A DNA stretch of 64,000 nucleotides from Candidatus Nitrosopumilus limneticus (GTDB taxonomy: Archaea > Thermoproteota > Nitrososphaeria > Nitrososphaerales > Nitrosopumilaceae), in NCBI GenBank assembly GCA_022117465.1, contig JAHCGZ010000001.1:248001-312000 (forward strand), given 5' to 3'. Both the position numbers and the translations under genes were made by a program. The notes beneath the pieces were generated by a model that ran no database searches, was not told where the DNA came from, and saw only the letters and a program-made list of their open reading frames with translations. Shown here in pieces: positions 17,865 through 25,734 of this stretch (position 1 is its first letter; each line of letters begins with the position of its first letter).

Positions 17865-18521
17865 ATGGGTTTAAAGAACCTAAAATTAAAAGAGGAATAT
17901 CGTTCAGACGTAGATGATATTGTTGCTGAATTCTTTTTTCCATGTTTGAGTAATTGTATTGAATATGATAGATGTGTGAATTTTTTATCAGTTCAATCAC
18001 TAGCAACAATATCAATGGCATTCGATAATTTCAATTCAGGTAAAGCAAAACTAAGGATGATTACAGGCCAAAGATACAAAACAGAGGATCTAAATATATT
18101 TACAAAATTATTTTCTAAAAAATTTACAAAATCATTTGATGATAAATTCATTAAAAATAGTAAAATCCAAAATTTACAAAACATTGTGAATAATGGACAA
18201 ATTGAATTAAAAATTGCAATTCCAAGATCAGAGAGAATTGCAGATGCATTCTCAGAAAGAATTGGAATTTTCACTGATGAAGAGGGTGAGCACGTGGCGT
18301 TTACGGGAACATCAAAAGAATCATTTTCAACTCAAACAAGAGATTTTGAATCAGTAGATGTTTTTACATCATGGAATGATAAAACAAGAGTTGAAAGAAA
18401 AATAAAAGATTTTGAAAATTTATGGCAAAATAAAACAAAATATGTTGAAGTATTAGATTTTATGTATGCAGAAAAAAACAATCTTTTAAAATATTCATCA
18501 AAATGGGTTACAGAAATTTAG
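17865..18521 (+). CDS. Standalone PLD-like domain protein
   Basis: 218 residues. The C-terminal half contains ERIGIFTDEEGEHVAFTGTSKESFSTQTRDFESVDVFTSW-type sequence (residues about 131-168), which matches the phospholipase-D-like domain found at the N-terminus of large SNF2-family helicases, including some in antiviral systems. Here no helicase follows: the next gene is on the other strand and overlaps by four bases. The usual HxK catalytic residues are replaced (SERIGIF where HEKIGIF is common), so the domain is probably not a nuclease. It lies 55 bases after tRNA-Glu. Role unknown. Confidence 0.6.
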   Translation: MGLKNLKLKEEYRSDVDDIVAEFFFPCLSNCIEYDRCVNFLSVQSLATISMAFDNFNSGKAKLRMITGQRYKTEDLNIFTKLFSKKFTKSFDDKFIKNSKIQNLQNIVNNGQIELKIAIPRSERIADAFSERIGIFTDEEGEHVAFTGTSKESFSTQTRDFESVDVFTSWNDKTRVERKIKDFENLWQNKTKYVEVLDFMYAEKNNLLKYSSKWVTEI

Positions 18522-19081
18522 AAGTCAAAGGAATCTTCTAATCTTGCTTTATTTTCAAGAAAATTTATTTTATTTATTTTATAATAAATTACCTCACCAC
18601 GTCTTTCAATTACAGCAATAATTGGCTCTTTTCCCATCTGAGTAATTTCATCAATTTTATTTTGCAGTATGCCAATTTTCTCTTGTTGACCTTCATTAAG
18701 ACCAAAAATTAGAAATTTGGCACCTTTTTCACCATAATCTCCCCTTTCATAAACTCTAAAATCAGAACCAAATCCAAATCCATCTTTTACAACATATCCT
18801 CGAGTTTTTAAATCACGAAATATCAAAAATTTTGTAAAAATTTCAGAATTTGTTTTTTGACAAATACTCATGAATGAATCAAAATCAATTTGCTTTTTAT
18901 TTTTCTTTAGAAGTAACTTATTTGTATATAGTAAATACAAGGTCTCAAAAGATTGGAGAAACAATTTCCCATTCTCAATTTCGCCAAATCCCTTTTGTTC
19001 AAGTTCATGGATCATATTATTATTAGAAATGCAGGCTTGATCAAAAATTAGATCACCGATAACTTCAGGTGTTTCATCCAT
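18518..19081 (-). CDS. endA: tRNA-splicing endonuclease EndA-family subunit
   Basis: 187 residues from the ATG at 19081. The nuclease fold is recognised by FLIFRDLKTRGYVVKDGFGFGSDFRVYERG and IIAVIERRGEVIYYKINKI. The catalytic Tyr (RVY) is kept and a Lys (MGKEP) could be the third residue, but the expected His of the HSxYL motif is replaced in EKGAKFLIF. It may be the structural partner of a heterotetrameric enzyme. A TATA box at 19107-19114 fits this start; starting at 19180 would add 33 hydrophobic residues unlike the family and overlap the divergent uL16 gene. A tRNA-Ser intron in this window is a possible substrate. Confidence 0.8.
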   Translation of the reverse strand: MDETPEVIGDLIFDQACISNNNMIHELEQKGFGEIENGKLFLQSFETLYLLYTNKLLLKKNKKQIDFDSFMSICQKTNSEIFTKFLIFRDLKTRGYVVKDGFGFGSDFRVYERGDYGEKGAKFLIFGLNEGQQEKIGILQNKIDEITQMGKEPIIAVIERRGEVIYYKINKINFLENKARLEDSFDF

Positions 19082-19106
19082 AATGATGAGAAAAATGAAA
19101 GTTTTC

Positions 19107-19114
19107 CATATAAG
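19107..19114 (-). promoter_or_regulatory. TATA box of endA
   Basis: CTTATATG on the minus strand, centred about 29 bases ahead of the ATG at 19081. It decides the start of the endA-family gene against the longer frame beginning at 19180. Confidence 0.5.
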
Positions 19115-19178
19115 CATTGGAAATATGAAGAAATAGTTGCTAACCGTTAAAATATGGGCATTCTGAGTTGACATTATC

Positions 19179-19688
19179 ATGCATGGTGCAAACTATAGAG
19201 CTGGAACCGGTCAAGTATTCACAAGAAAGGAATACATAAAAGGCAAACCACAAATCAAAATTGCAAAATTTCAAGGCGGTAAAAGAAACACTTACCAATA
19301 TTGTGTTCAATTATTGATAAATGAACGACTTCAAATTAGACATATGGCTATTGAATCAACTAGATTAGCAGCAAACAAAACACTTGAAAAAACAACTGGT
19401 GAAACAGGCTATTATTCAAGACTTAGAATTTATCCGCATAATCTCTTAAGAGAAAATAAACAAATTGCTACTGCAGGTGCTGATAGAGTTTCAGAGGGAA
19501 TGAGAAGATCATGGGGCAAAGCAGTTAGTTTAGGTGCAAGAGTAGTACAAGGACAATGTATTATGGAAGTATACGTTAATGGTGAAGTACATCTAAATGC
19601 TGCAAAAAAAGCACTTCATGGATCATGTGTAAAATTACCAGGAACACCAACTATCAAAGTAATTGAATGGAATAAACCATCACCATAA
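19179..19688 (+). CDS. rpl10e: Large-subunit ribosomal protein uL16 (L10e)
   Basis: 169 residues of the archaeal/eukaryotic L10e form of uL16, which lies near the peptidyl transferase centre and tRNA elbow. Recognised by MHGANYRAGTGQVFTRKEY at the start, RIYPHNLLRENKQIATAGADR, and GMRRSWGKAVSLGARVVQGQ. The ATG is about 27 bases after a TTAAAATA box at 19147-19154, so the message is probably leaderless. It overlaps the convergent 87-residue gene by nine bases. Confidence 0.96.
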   Translation: MHGANYRAGTGQVFTRKEYIKGKPQIKIAKFQGGKRNTYQYCVQLLINERLQIRHMAIESTRLAANKTLEKTTGETGYYSRLRIYPHNLLRENKQIATAGADRVSEGMRRSWGKAVSLGARVVQGQCIMEVYVNGEVHLNAAKKALHGSCVKLPGTPTIKVIEWNKPSP

Positions 19689-19943
19689 AAGTTCCAAATC
19701 AGATTTTTTAGTTTTAATAAATTTTAAAAAATCTACAAATTCTTGTTTTGTAGGTTCTCGTTTGAGAATTCTTTGGCTTTGATAGAAAAAAGTATTGTAC
19801 AATCTACCTACAACAATTCCCAATGCAAAAGAATTAGAATCATCAATAGTTGAAAGGGATTTAATCAATTTTTTAATGTCATCTTTATTTGAAATACTAT
19901 CTTGAATTTTTTGTTCAATTTTCTTTAAAAGAATCTCATCCAT
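19680..19943 (-). CDS. Small helical protein of unknown function
   Basis: 87 residues, predicted nearly all helical, with KKIEQKIQDSISNKDDIKKL, a central LGIVVGRLYNTFFYQSQRIL and a charged C-terminus. I do not recognise it. The last nine bases overlap the end of the uL16 gene. It is separated from tRNA-Gly by 64 bases and has its own upstream region, so it is probably monocistronic. Confidence 0.6.
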   Translation of the reverse strand: MDEILLKKIEQKIQDSISNKDDIKKLIKSLSTIDDSNSFALGIVVGRLYNTFFYQSQRILKREPTKQEFVDFLKFIKTKKSDLELLW

Positions 19944-20007
19944 GAATTACCATTGCAATGAAAGCTTAAAAACGCTTAAATCTGCAAATTCAACCATTCG
20001 TAATGTT

Positions 20008-20081
20008 GCAGTTATAGTACAGTCTGGTTAGTACTCGTGCTTGCCAAGTACGTGACCCGGGTTCAAATCCCGGTAACTGCA
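20008..20081 (+). tRNA. tRNA-Gly (anticodon GCC)
   Basis: 74 bases; acceptor GCAGTTA with TAACTGC, anticodon loop TTGCCAA giving GCC, T arm CCGGGTTCAAATCCCGG. The three bases after the discriminator A (20082-20084) are CCA, so the 3' tail appears to be encoded. A TATA-like CTTAAATC lies about 28 bases upstream. No intron. Confidence 0.95.
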
Positions 20082-20085
20082 CCAC

Positions 20086-20514
20086 TCAGTGATTTTTAGG
20101 AATTAATCCAGTTTTTATGATTTCAAGTGCATCATATGCCTTTTCAGGTCTAGGTAATTGGATTGCAATTACATTATCTTGTCCATATCTAGACTCTGGA
20201 GAATTAACTACAAGCATAGATGTATTTGCTAAAACTTCAAAGAATTTTAAATTAGTCTTTGCGTTAACAAGAAACTTTTCAGAAATATTACCAATTGAAA
20301 AAGTTAAAACAATTTCAACAAATACATTTCCCAAACCATCTTGAAGAATATTTAGATCAGTGTTAACGGAAAATGGTTGACCCTCAATTTTAGCTCGAAT
20401 TAAACCATATTTTTCTTCTTCAATTATTATACATGGGGTTTCCTTACCTTCAAAATCAAAAGTTGTAATTCTATTATGAACGCTATTCAACATTTTTTGT
20501 AATTCCTCAGACAT
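20086..20514 (-). CDS. Unknown protein coupled to the CPA2 antiporter
   Basis: 142 residues from the ATG at 20514, which sits inside the antiporter's last codons (ATGTCTGA), so its translation is coupled. Upstream in-frame codons to 20550 would lie wholly within the antiporter gene. The sequence is alpha/beta, with KYGLIRAKIEGQPFSVNTD and NAKTNLKFFEVLANTSMLVV, and has no membrane helix. I do not recognise the family. The coupling suggests a cytoplasmic regulator or chaperone of the antiporter, which is inference only. Confidence 0.6.
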   Translation of the reverse strand: MSEELQKMLNSVHNRITTFDFEGKETPCIIIEEEKYGLIRAKIEGQPFSVNTDLNILQDGLGNVFVEIVLTFSIGNISEKFLVNAKTNLKFFEVLANTSMLVVNSPESRYGQDNVIAIQLPRPEKAYDALEIIKTGLIPKNH

Positions 20515-21850
20515 CTTCTTTTTCCTCCAATGCAGATACAAATTTGTCACTGGCTTTAATTAAAAATGTGGAAATAAAAGTAGTAATTATTGAGATTACA
20601 CCAATTAATGGGAACAAAAATGCACTTACAGCACCAATATCAACTCCAAGTTTTATAATTACAATAGAGAATTCACCACGAGGAGCTGCCAAAGTAAATG
20701 CCGAACGCATGGCTTTTGCACGTTTTTGTTTGAAAATAAAATTACCCAACATATTACCACCAAATTTCATACCAATAGCAACTGCAATCAGAGCAATTGC
20801 AATAAAAATATAATTTTCAAGTTGTGAGACATCCATCAATGCTCCTACTGAAATGAAAAAGATTGCCACAAACATATCTTTGATAGGACTAGAAAGTAAT
20901 TTTGCAACTTCAGATGATTTTGACTCTGCAACTAATACACCAGCTAAAAAGGCGCCAATTGCTACGGATAATCCCACAATATTTGCCAGTAAGGCATAGC
21001 CAAAGCACACCCCGAGAACGCTCAAAAGTAAAATTTCACGATTTTCTGCAGCTGCAACTCTATCAATTAAACGTGGAATAATACGAGCTCCAATTGTAAA
21101 GGTGCCAACAATTAAACCAGTTGCAATCAATAAAACTACAACAATAGATTCGACAGATACAGTTCCAACTAAAGCAACAGATTGTAAGGTAGATAGTAAA
21201 ATTACAGCAATAACATCCTCTACAATCAAAATACCTAAAATAAGAATAGAAGATTCTTTTTTAATTTTGCCCATCTCTTCTAAAAGTTTGACAATAATTG
21301 CAGTACTAGATATCGATAAAGCCGCAGAAATAAACAGCGCATCCATAAATTTTAAACCAAGTGCACTAGAAGTAAAAAATAAAACACCCAGTGTAGAAAA
21401 TAATCCAATTGTACCAATACCTATAGCTATTTTTCCAACAGATTGGATCTTAGCATATGGAAATTCAATTCCAATAACAAATAAGAGTAAAATTATACCA
21501 ATTTCAGAAAAAAGATTCAATGCTGAAACATCATATAAAATTCCAACACCAGCAAGTAAATCAGATGAAGGATTATTTCCAGGTAAAATCCAAGTCCACA
21601 CAGGAGACAATGGACCAAGTAACATTCCAGCAAAAAGATAACCAATTATCAAAGGTTGTCGAATTTTAAAAAAGGCAAGGGTTACAATAGAACCAATTAT
21701 CATGATTAAAGCTAAATCAGTTATAAAATTTGTATGACCAAGTTCGGGGGTAACTTTTTCAATTAAAGTATTAGCTGAATTATTTATAGAATTTTGAATC
21801 AAGGTGGAATCAAGTTGAAATAAAATATTTTGCATAGTAAGCCTATACAA
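20507..21850 (-). CDS. Na+/H+ or K+/H+ antiporter, CPA2 family
   Basis: 447 residues with about twelve hydrophobic helices. Typical CPA2 segments are RQPLIIGYLFAGMLLGP near the N-terminus, ISSTAIIVKLLEEMG in the core, VEDVIAVILLS with its acidic pair, and AAPRGEFSIVIIKLG. It lacks a C-terminal TrkA-N domain of the KefB/C kind; the small soluble gene downstream may take that place. The ATG at 21850 follows 100 bases of spacer before the guide RNA gene on the other strand. Confidence 0.9.
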   Translation of the reverse strand: MYRLTMQNILFQLDSTLIQNSINNSANTLIEKVTPELGHTNFITDLALIMIIGSIVTLAFFKIRQPLIIGYLFAGMLLGPLSPVWTWILPGNNPSSDLLAGVGILYDVSALNLFSEIGIILLLFVIGIEFPYAKIQSVGKIAIGIGTIGLFSTLGVLFFTSSALGLKFMDALFISAALSISSTAIIVKLLEEMGKIKKESSILILGILIVEDVIAVILLSTLQSVALVGTVSVESIVVVLLIATGLIVGTFTIGARIIPRLIDRVAAAENREILLLSVLGVCFGYALLANIVGLSVAIGAFLAGVLVAESKSSEVAKLLSSPIKDMFVAIFFISVGALMDVSQLENYIFIAIALIAVAIGMKFGGNMLGNFIFKQKRAKAMRSAFTLAAPRGEFSIVIIKLGVDIGAVSAFLFPLIGVISIITTFISTFLIKASDKFVSALEEKEDV

Positions 21851-21922
21851 ATTTCATTAAAAAATCATTATGTAATTAAAAAAAATTGAAAAATAATTAT
21901 CAAAAGATAACAATTTGAAACT

Positions 21923-21930
21923 TCTTTATG
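21923..21930 (+). promoter_or_regulatory. TATA box of the C/D box sRNA
   Basis: TCTTTATG, centred about 25 bases ahead of the predicted first base of the sRNA at 21951. Confidence 0.4.
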
Positions 21931-21950
21931 CCTGATTATCATATACTAAT

Positions 21951-22014
21951 TGCAGAGTGATGAGTAGGTCAGCTGATTCTTATGAAGAAATATGACCTGG
22001 GGTAACTGACTGCA
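21951..22014 (+). ncRNA. C/D box guide sRNA
   Basis: About 64 bases carrying every element of an archaeal 2'-O-methylation guide: C box GTGATGA (21957-21963), D' box CTGA (21973-21976), C' box TGAAGA (21983-21988) and D box CTGA (22006-22009), closed by a perfect terminal stem TGCAG/CTGCA. The D' guide is nine bases (GTAGGTCAG) and the D guide lies in the 17 bases before the D box, ending GACCTGGGGTAA. By the box-plus-five rule the modified base pairs with G22001. No target was assigned. The box order, terminal stem and promoter spacing together make a chance match unlikely. Confidence 0.8.
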
Positions 22015-22071
22015 TTTATGGTTACATTGTGATACCCTAATTATTAATAGTACCGTACCGTACAGTAATAT

Positions 22072-22179
22072 ATGATACAATGCGAATATTGTCCAAGAGG
22101 ATTCATTGAAACAACAAATGGTCTTGTTGAGAAGACATTTCATGAACTACTTCATGAACCAGAAGTTGTAAACAAGTGA
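22072..22179 (+). CDS. 35-residue C2H2-like zinc-finger microprotein
   Basis: Complete ORF of 35 codons. The product has C4-E-Y-C7 and H24-E-L-L-H28, that is C-X2-C-X16-H-X3-H, close to a C2H2 zinc finger. ATTATTAA (22041-22048) lies about 27 bases ahead of the ATG, giving a leaderless message, and a triple GTAC repeat fills the gap between the two. It sits between the C/D sRNA and the coiled-coil gene. Unknown role; DNA or RNA binding is inference. Confidence 0.55.
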   Translation: MIQCEYCPRGFIETTNGLVEKTFHELLHEPEVVNK

Positions 22180-22240
22180 CTCTTTACATTTTTTATTTTA
22201 CACCAACTTTTTTTATCATTAGTTTCTTAATCTTAATAGT

Positions 22241-23620
22241 ATGAGATCTGAAACAACAAAAAAAAAAATAATCAAGACTGTTAAAAGACAACCTAATTCA
22301 GCTAGCATACTAAATAAAGTTGCATCAGTCTCAGACTCCAATAGGGCATTACAAAAAGAAATTAAAGTCATGTCAAAAATTTTTGGTGAAAATCAAAAAG
22401 TCTTGGTATCAATGAAAGGAATGATAGATACACTAACCTCAACTTTAGAATATATTCAAAAACAATCAAAACAAATCAACATAATAGAAGACGATACACA
22501 AAAATTATACGCAGGATTGAATCAAGTTAGAGCACAATCAAATTTAATTAATAAAATTAATAATCAAACAGATAAACTTGAAATTGAATTAAATAAAATT
22601 TCAGAAGTTCAAAAGAAATCAAAAACACAAGAGATATCCCAAAAAGTTGAAGATAATATTAATTCAATTACAAACAATTCACAAATGATCATAAAAATTG
22701 CACAAAGAATTGATGAAGTAAGAGATAATTTAAGAGAAGTTTCTGGAAAAACTAATTCATTTTTAGAAATTACATCTGAAATGAATAAATTAAAAGAAAA
22801 TATTGAAGAAATTTCTGGAAAAACTGAAAATCTCAAAACTGGAACTCAAGTAGTTGAAAGTCTTAAACAAGAATTTGAAAAAATTATGGAAGGAGTGGCA
22901 AATATATCAAATCTAAGTGCAGAATTAAAAGCAATTAAGATTTCAATCGATAATGTTTCGTTAAAAGCCTCAAAAATTGACTCATTGGGAGGGGTAATTG
23001 AAGGACTAAAGCAACAATTTAACACAGTATCAGCAAGTGTAAATTCCACTGAAATCATAAGTTTAGATTCAATTAAAGAATTAGGAAGTAAAATAGATAA
23101 AATTGAAACTGAAATAGGTTCATTATCAAAAAGAGCAGAAAGACAGGATGCATCAACATCAGAATTTCACAAAAAATCTGAAAAACTATTTCAAGAAATT
23201 CAGTCAGTTAGAAATGTTACAAACAAGGCATCCCATGATTCTTCAAAAGAAATTATGGCTTTACTAAAACTATCAGAATATCAATCAAATATCAGAATGA
23301 ATACAGAATCAAAATATGGAGAGTCTAAGGATCTAGAAAAAATGGCAAGGTTAACATCAGAAATTGTAAATCTATTTGAAAGAATTTCAATTGAATCAGG
23401 TGAAAAGATACCTTTACCAAACGAAGTTAGACAATGGGCAATAAGTAAAATTTTAGATTGTGCTGATAAATGGGAAATTAGATTTAGTGATGTTTATTCA
23501 ATTCTAACAAATACAATTGGAAGAGACATGTTAAAAGAATCAATTAGAATTCAACAAGTAAGGGATATTTATGGAATTAGAGCGCTAGATGAAATTAGAC
23601 AGGATCTGAATATTTCTTAA
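22241..23620 (+). CDS. Long coiled-coil protein
   Basis: 459 residues. Residues about 40-370 are one long heptad-patterned coiled coil, rich in Lys, Glu, Ser and Asn with repeats of the form ISGKTENLK/VSGKTNSFLE. A small globular C-terminus follows (LPNEVRQWAISKILDCADKWEIRFSDVYSIL). The N-terminus is basic. No membrane segment or enzyme motif is seen. It may be a structural or chromosome-organising protein; I cannot assign a family. It is convergent with the glycosyltransferase gene, overlapping by four bases. Confidence 0.7.
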   Translation: MRSETTKKKIIKTVKRQPNSASILNKVASVSDSNRALQKEIKVMSKIFGENQKVLVSMKGMIDTLTSTLEYIQKQSKQINIIEDDTQKLYAGLNQVRAQSNLINKINNQTDKLEIELNKISEVQKKSKTQEISQKVEDNINSITNNSQMIIKIAQRIDEVRDNLREVSGKTNSFLEITSEMNKLKENIEEISGKTENLKTGTQVVESLKQEFEKIMEGVANISNLSAELKAIKISIDNVSLKASKIDSLGGVIEGLKQQFNTVSASVNSTEIISLDSIKELGSKIDKIETEIGSLSKRAERQDASTSEFHKKSEKLFQEIQSVRNVTNKASHDSSKEIMALLKLSEYQSNIRMNTESKYGESKDLEKMARLTSEIVNLFERISIESGEKIPLPNEVRQWAISKILDCADKWEIRFSDVYSILTNTIGRDMLKESIRIQQVRDIYGIRALDEIRQDLNIS

Positions 23621-25683
23621 ACGCCGATTGCATCAGATTCTTTGAGATGTGTTCTTTTTCGTTTTAGTGCAGTGAAGATTGCAATAATTACAGCAATCCA
23701 AATGACACCACTAAATAAATTTGCAATACTCATATACATGTATGGAGTTGCATCCATAATGTTAAGTCTCAATTGAAAGGCCTTATCATATATGTCAATC
23801 ATTCCAGTATGATATGCAGAATTATCTTGAGGAATGGCAGATAGAGTGTTAACACTTTTCAACATGGAATTTACATCATTTTGTATTCTAATGAAATTAG
23901 TTGATTCAGTTGGAAATAACCATACAGGGTTTTTAGAAATCATTTGACTATGGTTATCAGTAGTTTCAGGTAATTTTTCCAACAGTGGTTCCAAATCTAA
24001 TTGAATTGCAATTAAATGGGCACGAATTGTGTTTGGATCAGATGAGCCCATAATACCATCAAAATGACCTCTTATTCTATCCAAAGGATAGATATCAGAA
24101 TTATATCCATTAATTGCCATATATCCTCCAAAAATAATAAATCCCAAAATTACAACCATGGATAACTTGTAAACATTATTTGCCATTTTCTCTTTCTCAG
24201 TTCTTTTGAGTTGTTCGCGTGATTTATTTCTTTTAAACTGAGTATGTGAGATACTCATGTAAGCAATATAAAAAAATCCAATTGTCTGAATTGCAATAAT
24301 TGGTACAAATATTGGATTGTTTGTAAAGATTGCAATTAAAATTGTCAATATACCATAAACGCCAAAAAATATTTCTAAAAGAGTTGTTTGTGTAAAGGGT
24401 AAACTGTATGCTTTATCTCTCCAATCATCATCTTTTTTGATTATACCATATTTTGGAGTTCTAAGAAATTCACTTTTACTACCTAAAACTGCATCAAACA
24501 CAGCTACTGTATTGTTTACAGACATCCCAGCATTGTAAACTAATAGTGCAGGAAGTAGCTTAACTTTAGACTTCCATGACTTACCATAGATATTTCTTAT
24601 AATCATAACATATGCACCAGGTCCCATTACAAGATATGTTACAAATGTAATGAAAGGTAATACGCTAATAACATAAAGATTAACGTTTGCAGCAAAAAGA
24701 ATTGGTAACGCTAAGAATTGTATTAGTAATAATGGATAAACTATATGAAGTGTAAGTCGAAGGAAAGCCTGAATTTTTGCTTCAATGGAAACTTTACGTT
24801 TTACAGCAATATCAAAAATTAGTTTTGTGGCACATTGAATAGAACCTTTTGCCCAACGGAATTGTTGTCTTTTGGCAGCATTCATTTGTACAGGAAGTTC
24901 AGCATCAACTACAATATCAGGTAAGAAGATACATTTCCATCCCTTCATTTGTGCTCTGTAACTTAGATCAAGGTCTTCAACTAGAGTTCCAGTATGCCAA
25001 CCACCTGCATCTTCAATACAATCACGTTTCCAAATTCCAGCAGTGCCATTGAAATTCATAAAAATATGAGAATCACTTTTTGCCTTTTGTTCTATAAGGA
25101 AATGAAAATCAAGACTCAATGCTTGTACTTTTGTGATAATAGAGTAACTTTCATTAACATGACCCCAACGACATTGAATGAAACCAATATTTGGTTTTGA
25201 GAAATGTGGTATGACTTTTTTAAGAAACGAAGTAGGTGGGATAAAATCTGCATCAAAGATTGCTACAAATTCAGAAGATGTAATTTCCATAGCATATTTT
25301 AGAGCCCCTGCTTTGTACCCCTTTCTAGTTCCACGACGAATATGTTCAATTTGAAATCCTTGAGTTTTGTAATAGTTTACAGTTTTTTCTAATAAATCAA
25401 CTGTATCATCATCAGAGTCATCTAAAACCATAATATTCATTTGGTTTTTAGGATAATCCATATTGCATACTGCATCTACAAGCCTTTTTGCAACATATTT
25501 TTCATTGTATATTGGAAGTTGAATTGTAACTGAAGGCGTTCCTAAATCAACAGTTTTAACAATATTATTTCTTTGGTTAGCAAGAAAAACAAGATAATAA
25601 AAATTACAAGTATATGCAATAATCACGATTGATGCAATTATAAATAAATTAAAAACAAAATGAATTAAAGGGTTCTCAGCCAT
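23617..25683 (-). CDS. Membrane glycosyltransferase family 2 (cellulose-synthase-like)
   Basis: Processive glycosyltransferase of 688 residues. After an N-terminal helix the GT-A domain shows VTIQLPIYNEKYVAKRL, VLDDSDDDT, the DxD in AIFDADFIPP, EDLDLSYR and the QQFRWAKGS motif (Q-x-x-R-W) of CESA/HAS-type enzymes. Several transmembrane helices follow. An extra C-terminal region with two more helices flanks an extracellular loop of about 130 residues. It probably makes a cell-surface polysaccharide or glycan; the sugar cannot be told. Monocistronic. Confidence 0.9.
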   Translation of the reverse strand: MAENPLIHFVFNLFIIASIVIIAYTCNFYYLVFLANQRNNIVKTVDLGTPSVTIQLPIYNEKYVAKRLVDAVCNMDYPKNQMNIMVLDDSDDDTVDLLEKTVNYYKTQGFQIEHIRRGTRKGYKAGALKYAMEITSSEFVAIFDADFIPPTSFLKKVIPHFSKPNIGFIQCRWGHVNESYSIITKVQALSLDFHFLIEQKAKSDSHIFMNFNGTAGIWKRDCIEDAGGWHTGTLVEDLDLSYRAQMKGWKCIFLPDIVVDAELPVQMNAAKRQQFRWAKGSIQCATKLIFDIAVKRKVSIEAKIQAFLRLTLHIVYPLLLIQFLALPILFAANVNLYVISVLPFITFVTYLVMGPGAYVMIIRNIYGKSWKSKVKLLPALLVYNAGMSVNNTVAVFDAVLGSKSEFLRTPKYGIIKKDDDWRDKAYSLPFTQTTLLEIFFGVYGILTILIAIFTNNPIFVPIIAIQTIGFFYIAYMSISHTQFKRNKSREQLKRTEKEKMANNVYKLSMVVILGFIIFGGYMAINGYNSDIYPLDRIRGHFDGIMGSSDPNTIRAHLIAIQLDLEPLLEKLPETTDNHSQMISKNPVWLFPTESTNFIRIQNDVNSMLKSVNTLSAIPQDNSAYHTGMIDIYDKAFQLRLNIMDATPYMYMSIANLFSGVIWIAVIIAIFTALKRKRTHLKESDAIGV

Positions 25684-25734
25684 CTTTAGCTGGTTAAAAT
25701 TAGTAGTCGATATTTATACTTGCAATAATTATAA

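Noticed and set aside
17735-18521. Integrated element at tRNA-Glu
   Set aside because: No integrase and no repeat of the tRNA 3' end was found nearby, so there is no direct sign of integration.
19082-19180. Longer N-terminus of the EndA-family gene
   Set aside because: The extra 33 residues are hydrophobic and unlike the family, and the TATA box at 19107-19114 places the start at 19081.
21946-22143. 65-codon minus-strand frame
   Set aside because: It lies across the C/D sRNA and the plus-strand microprotein; the product has no recognisable pattern and no promoter was seen at its start.
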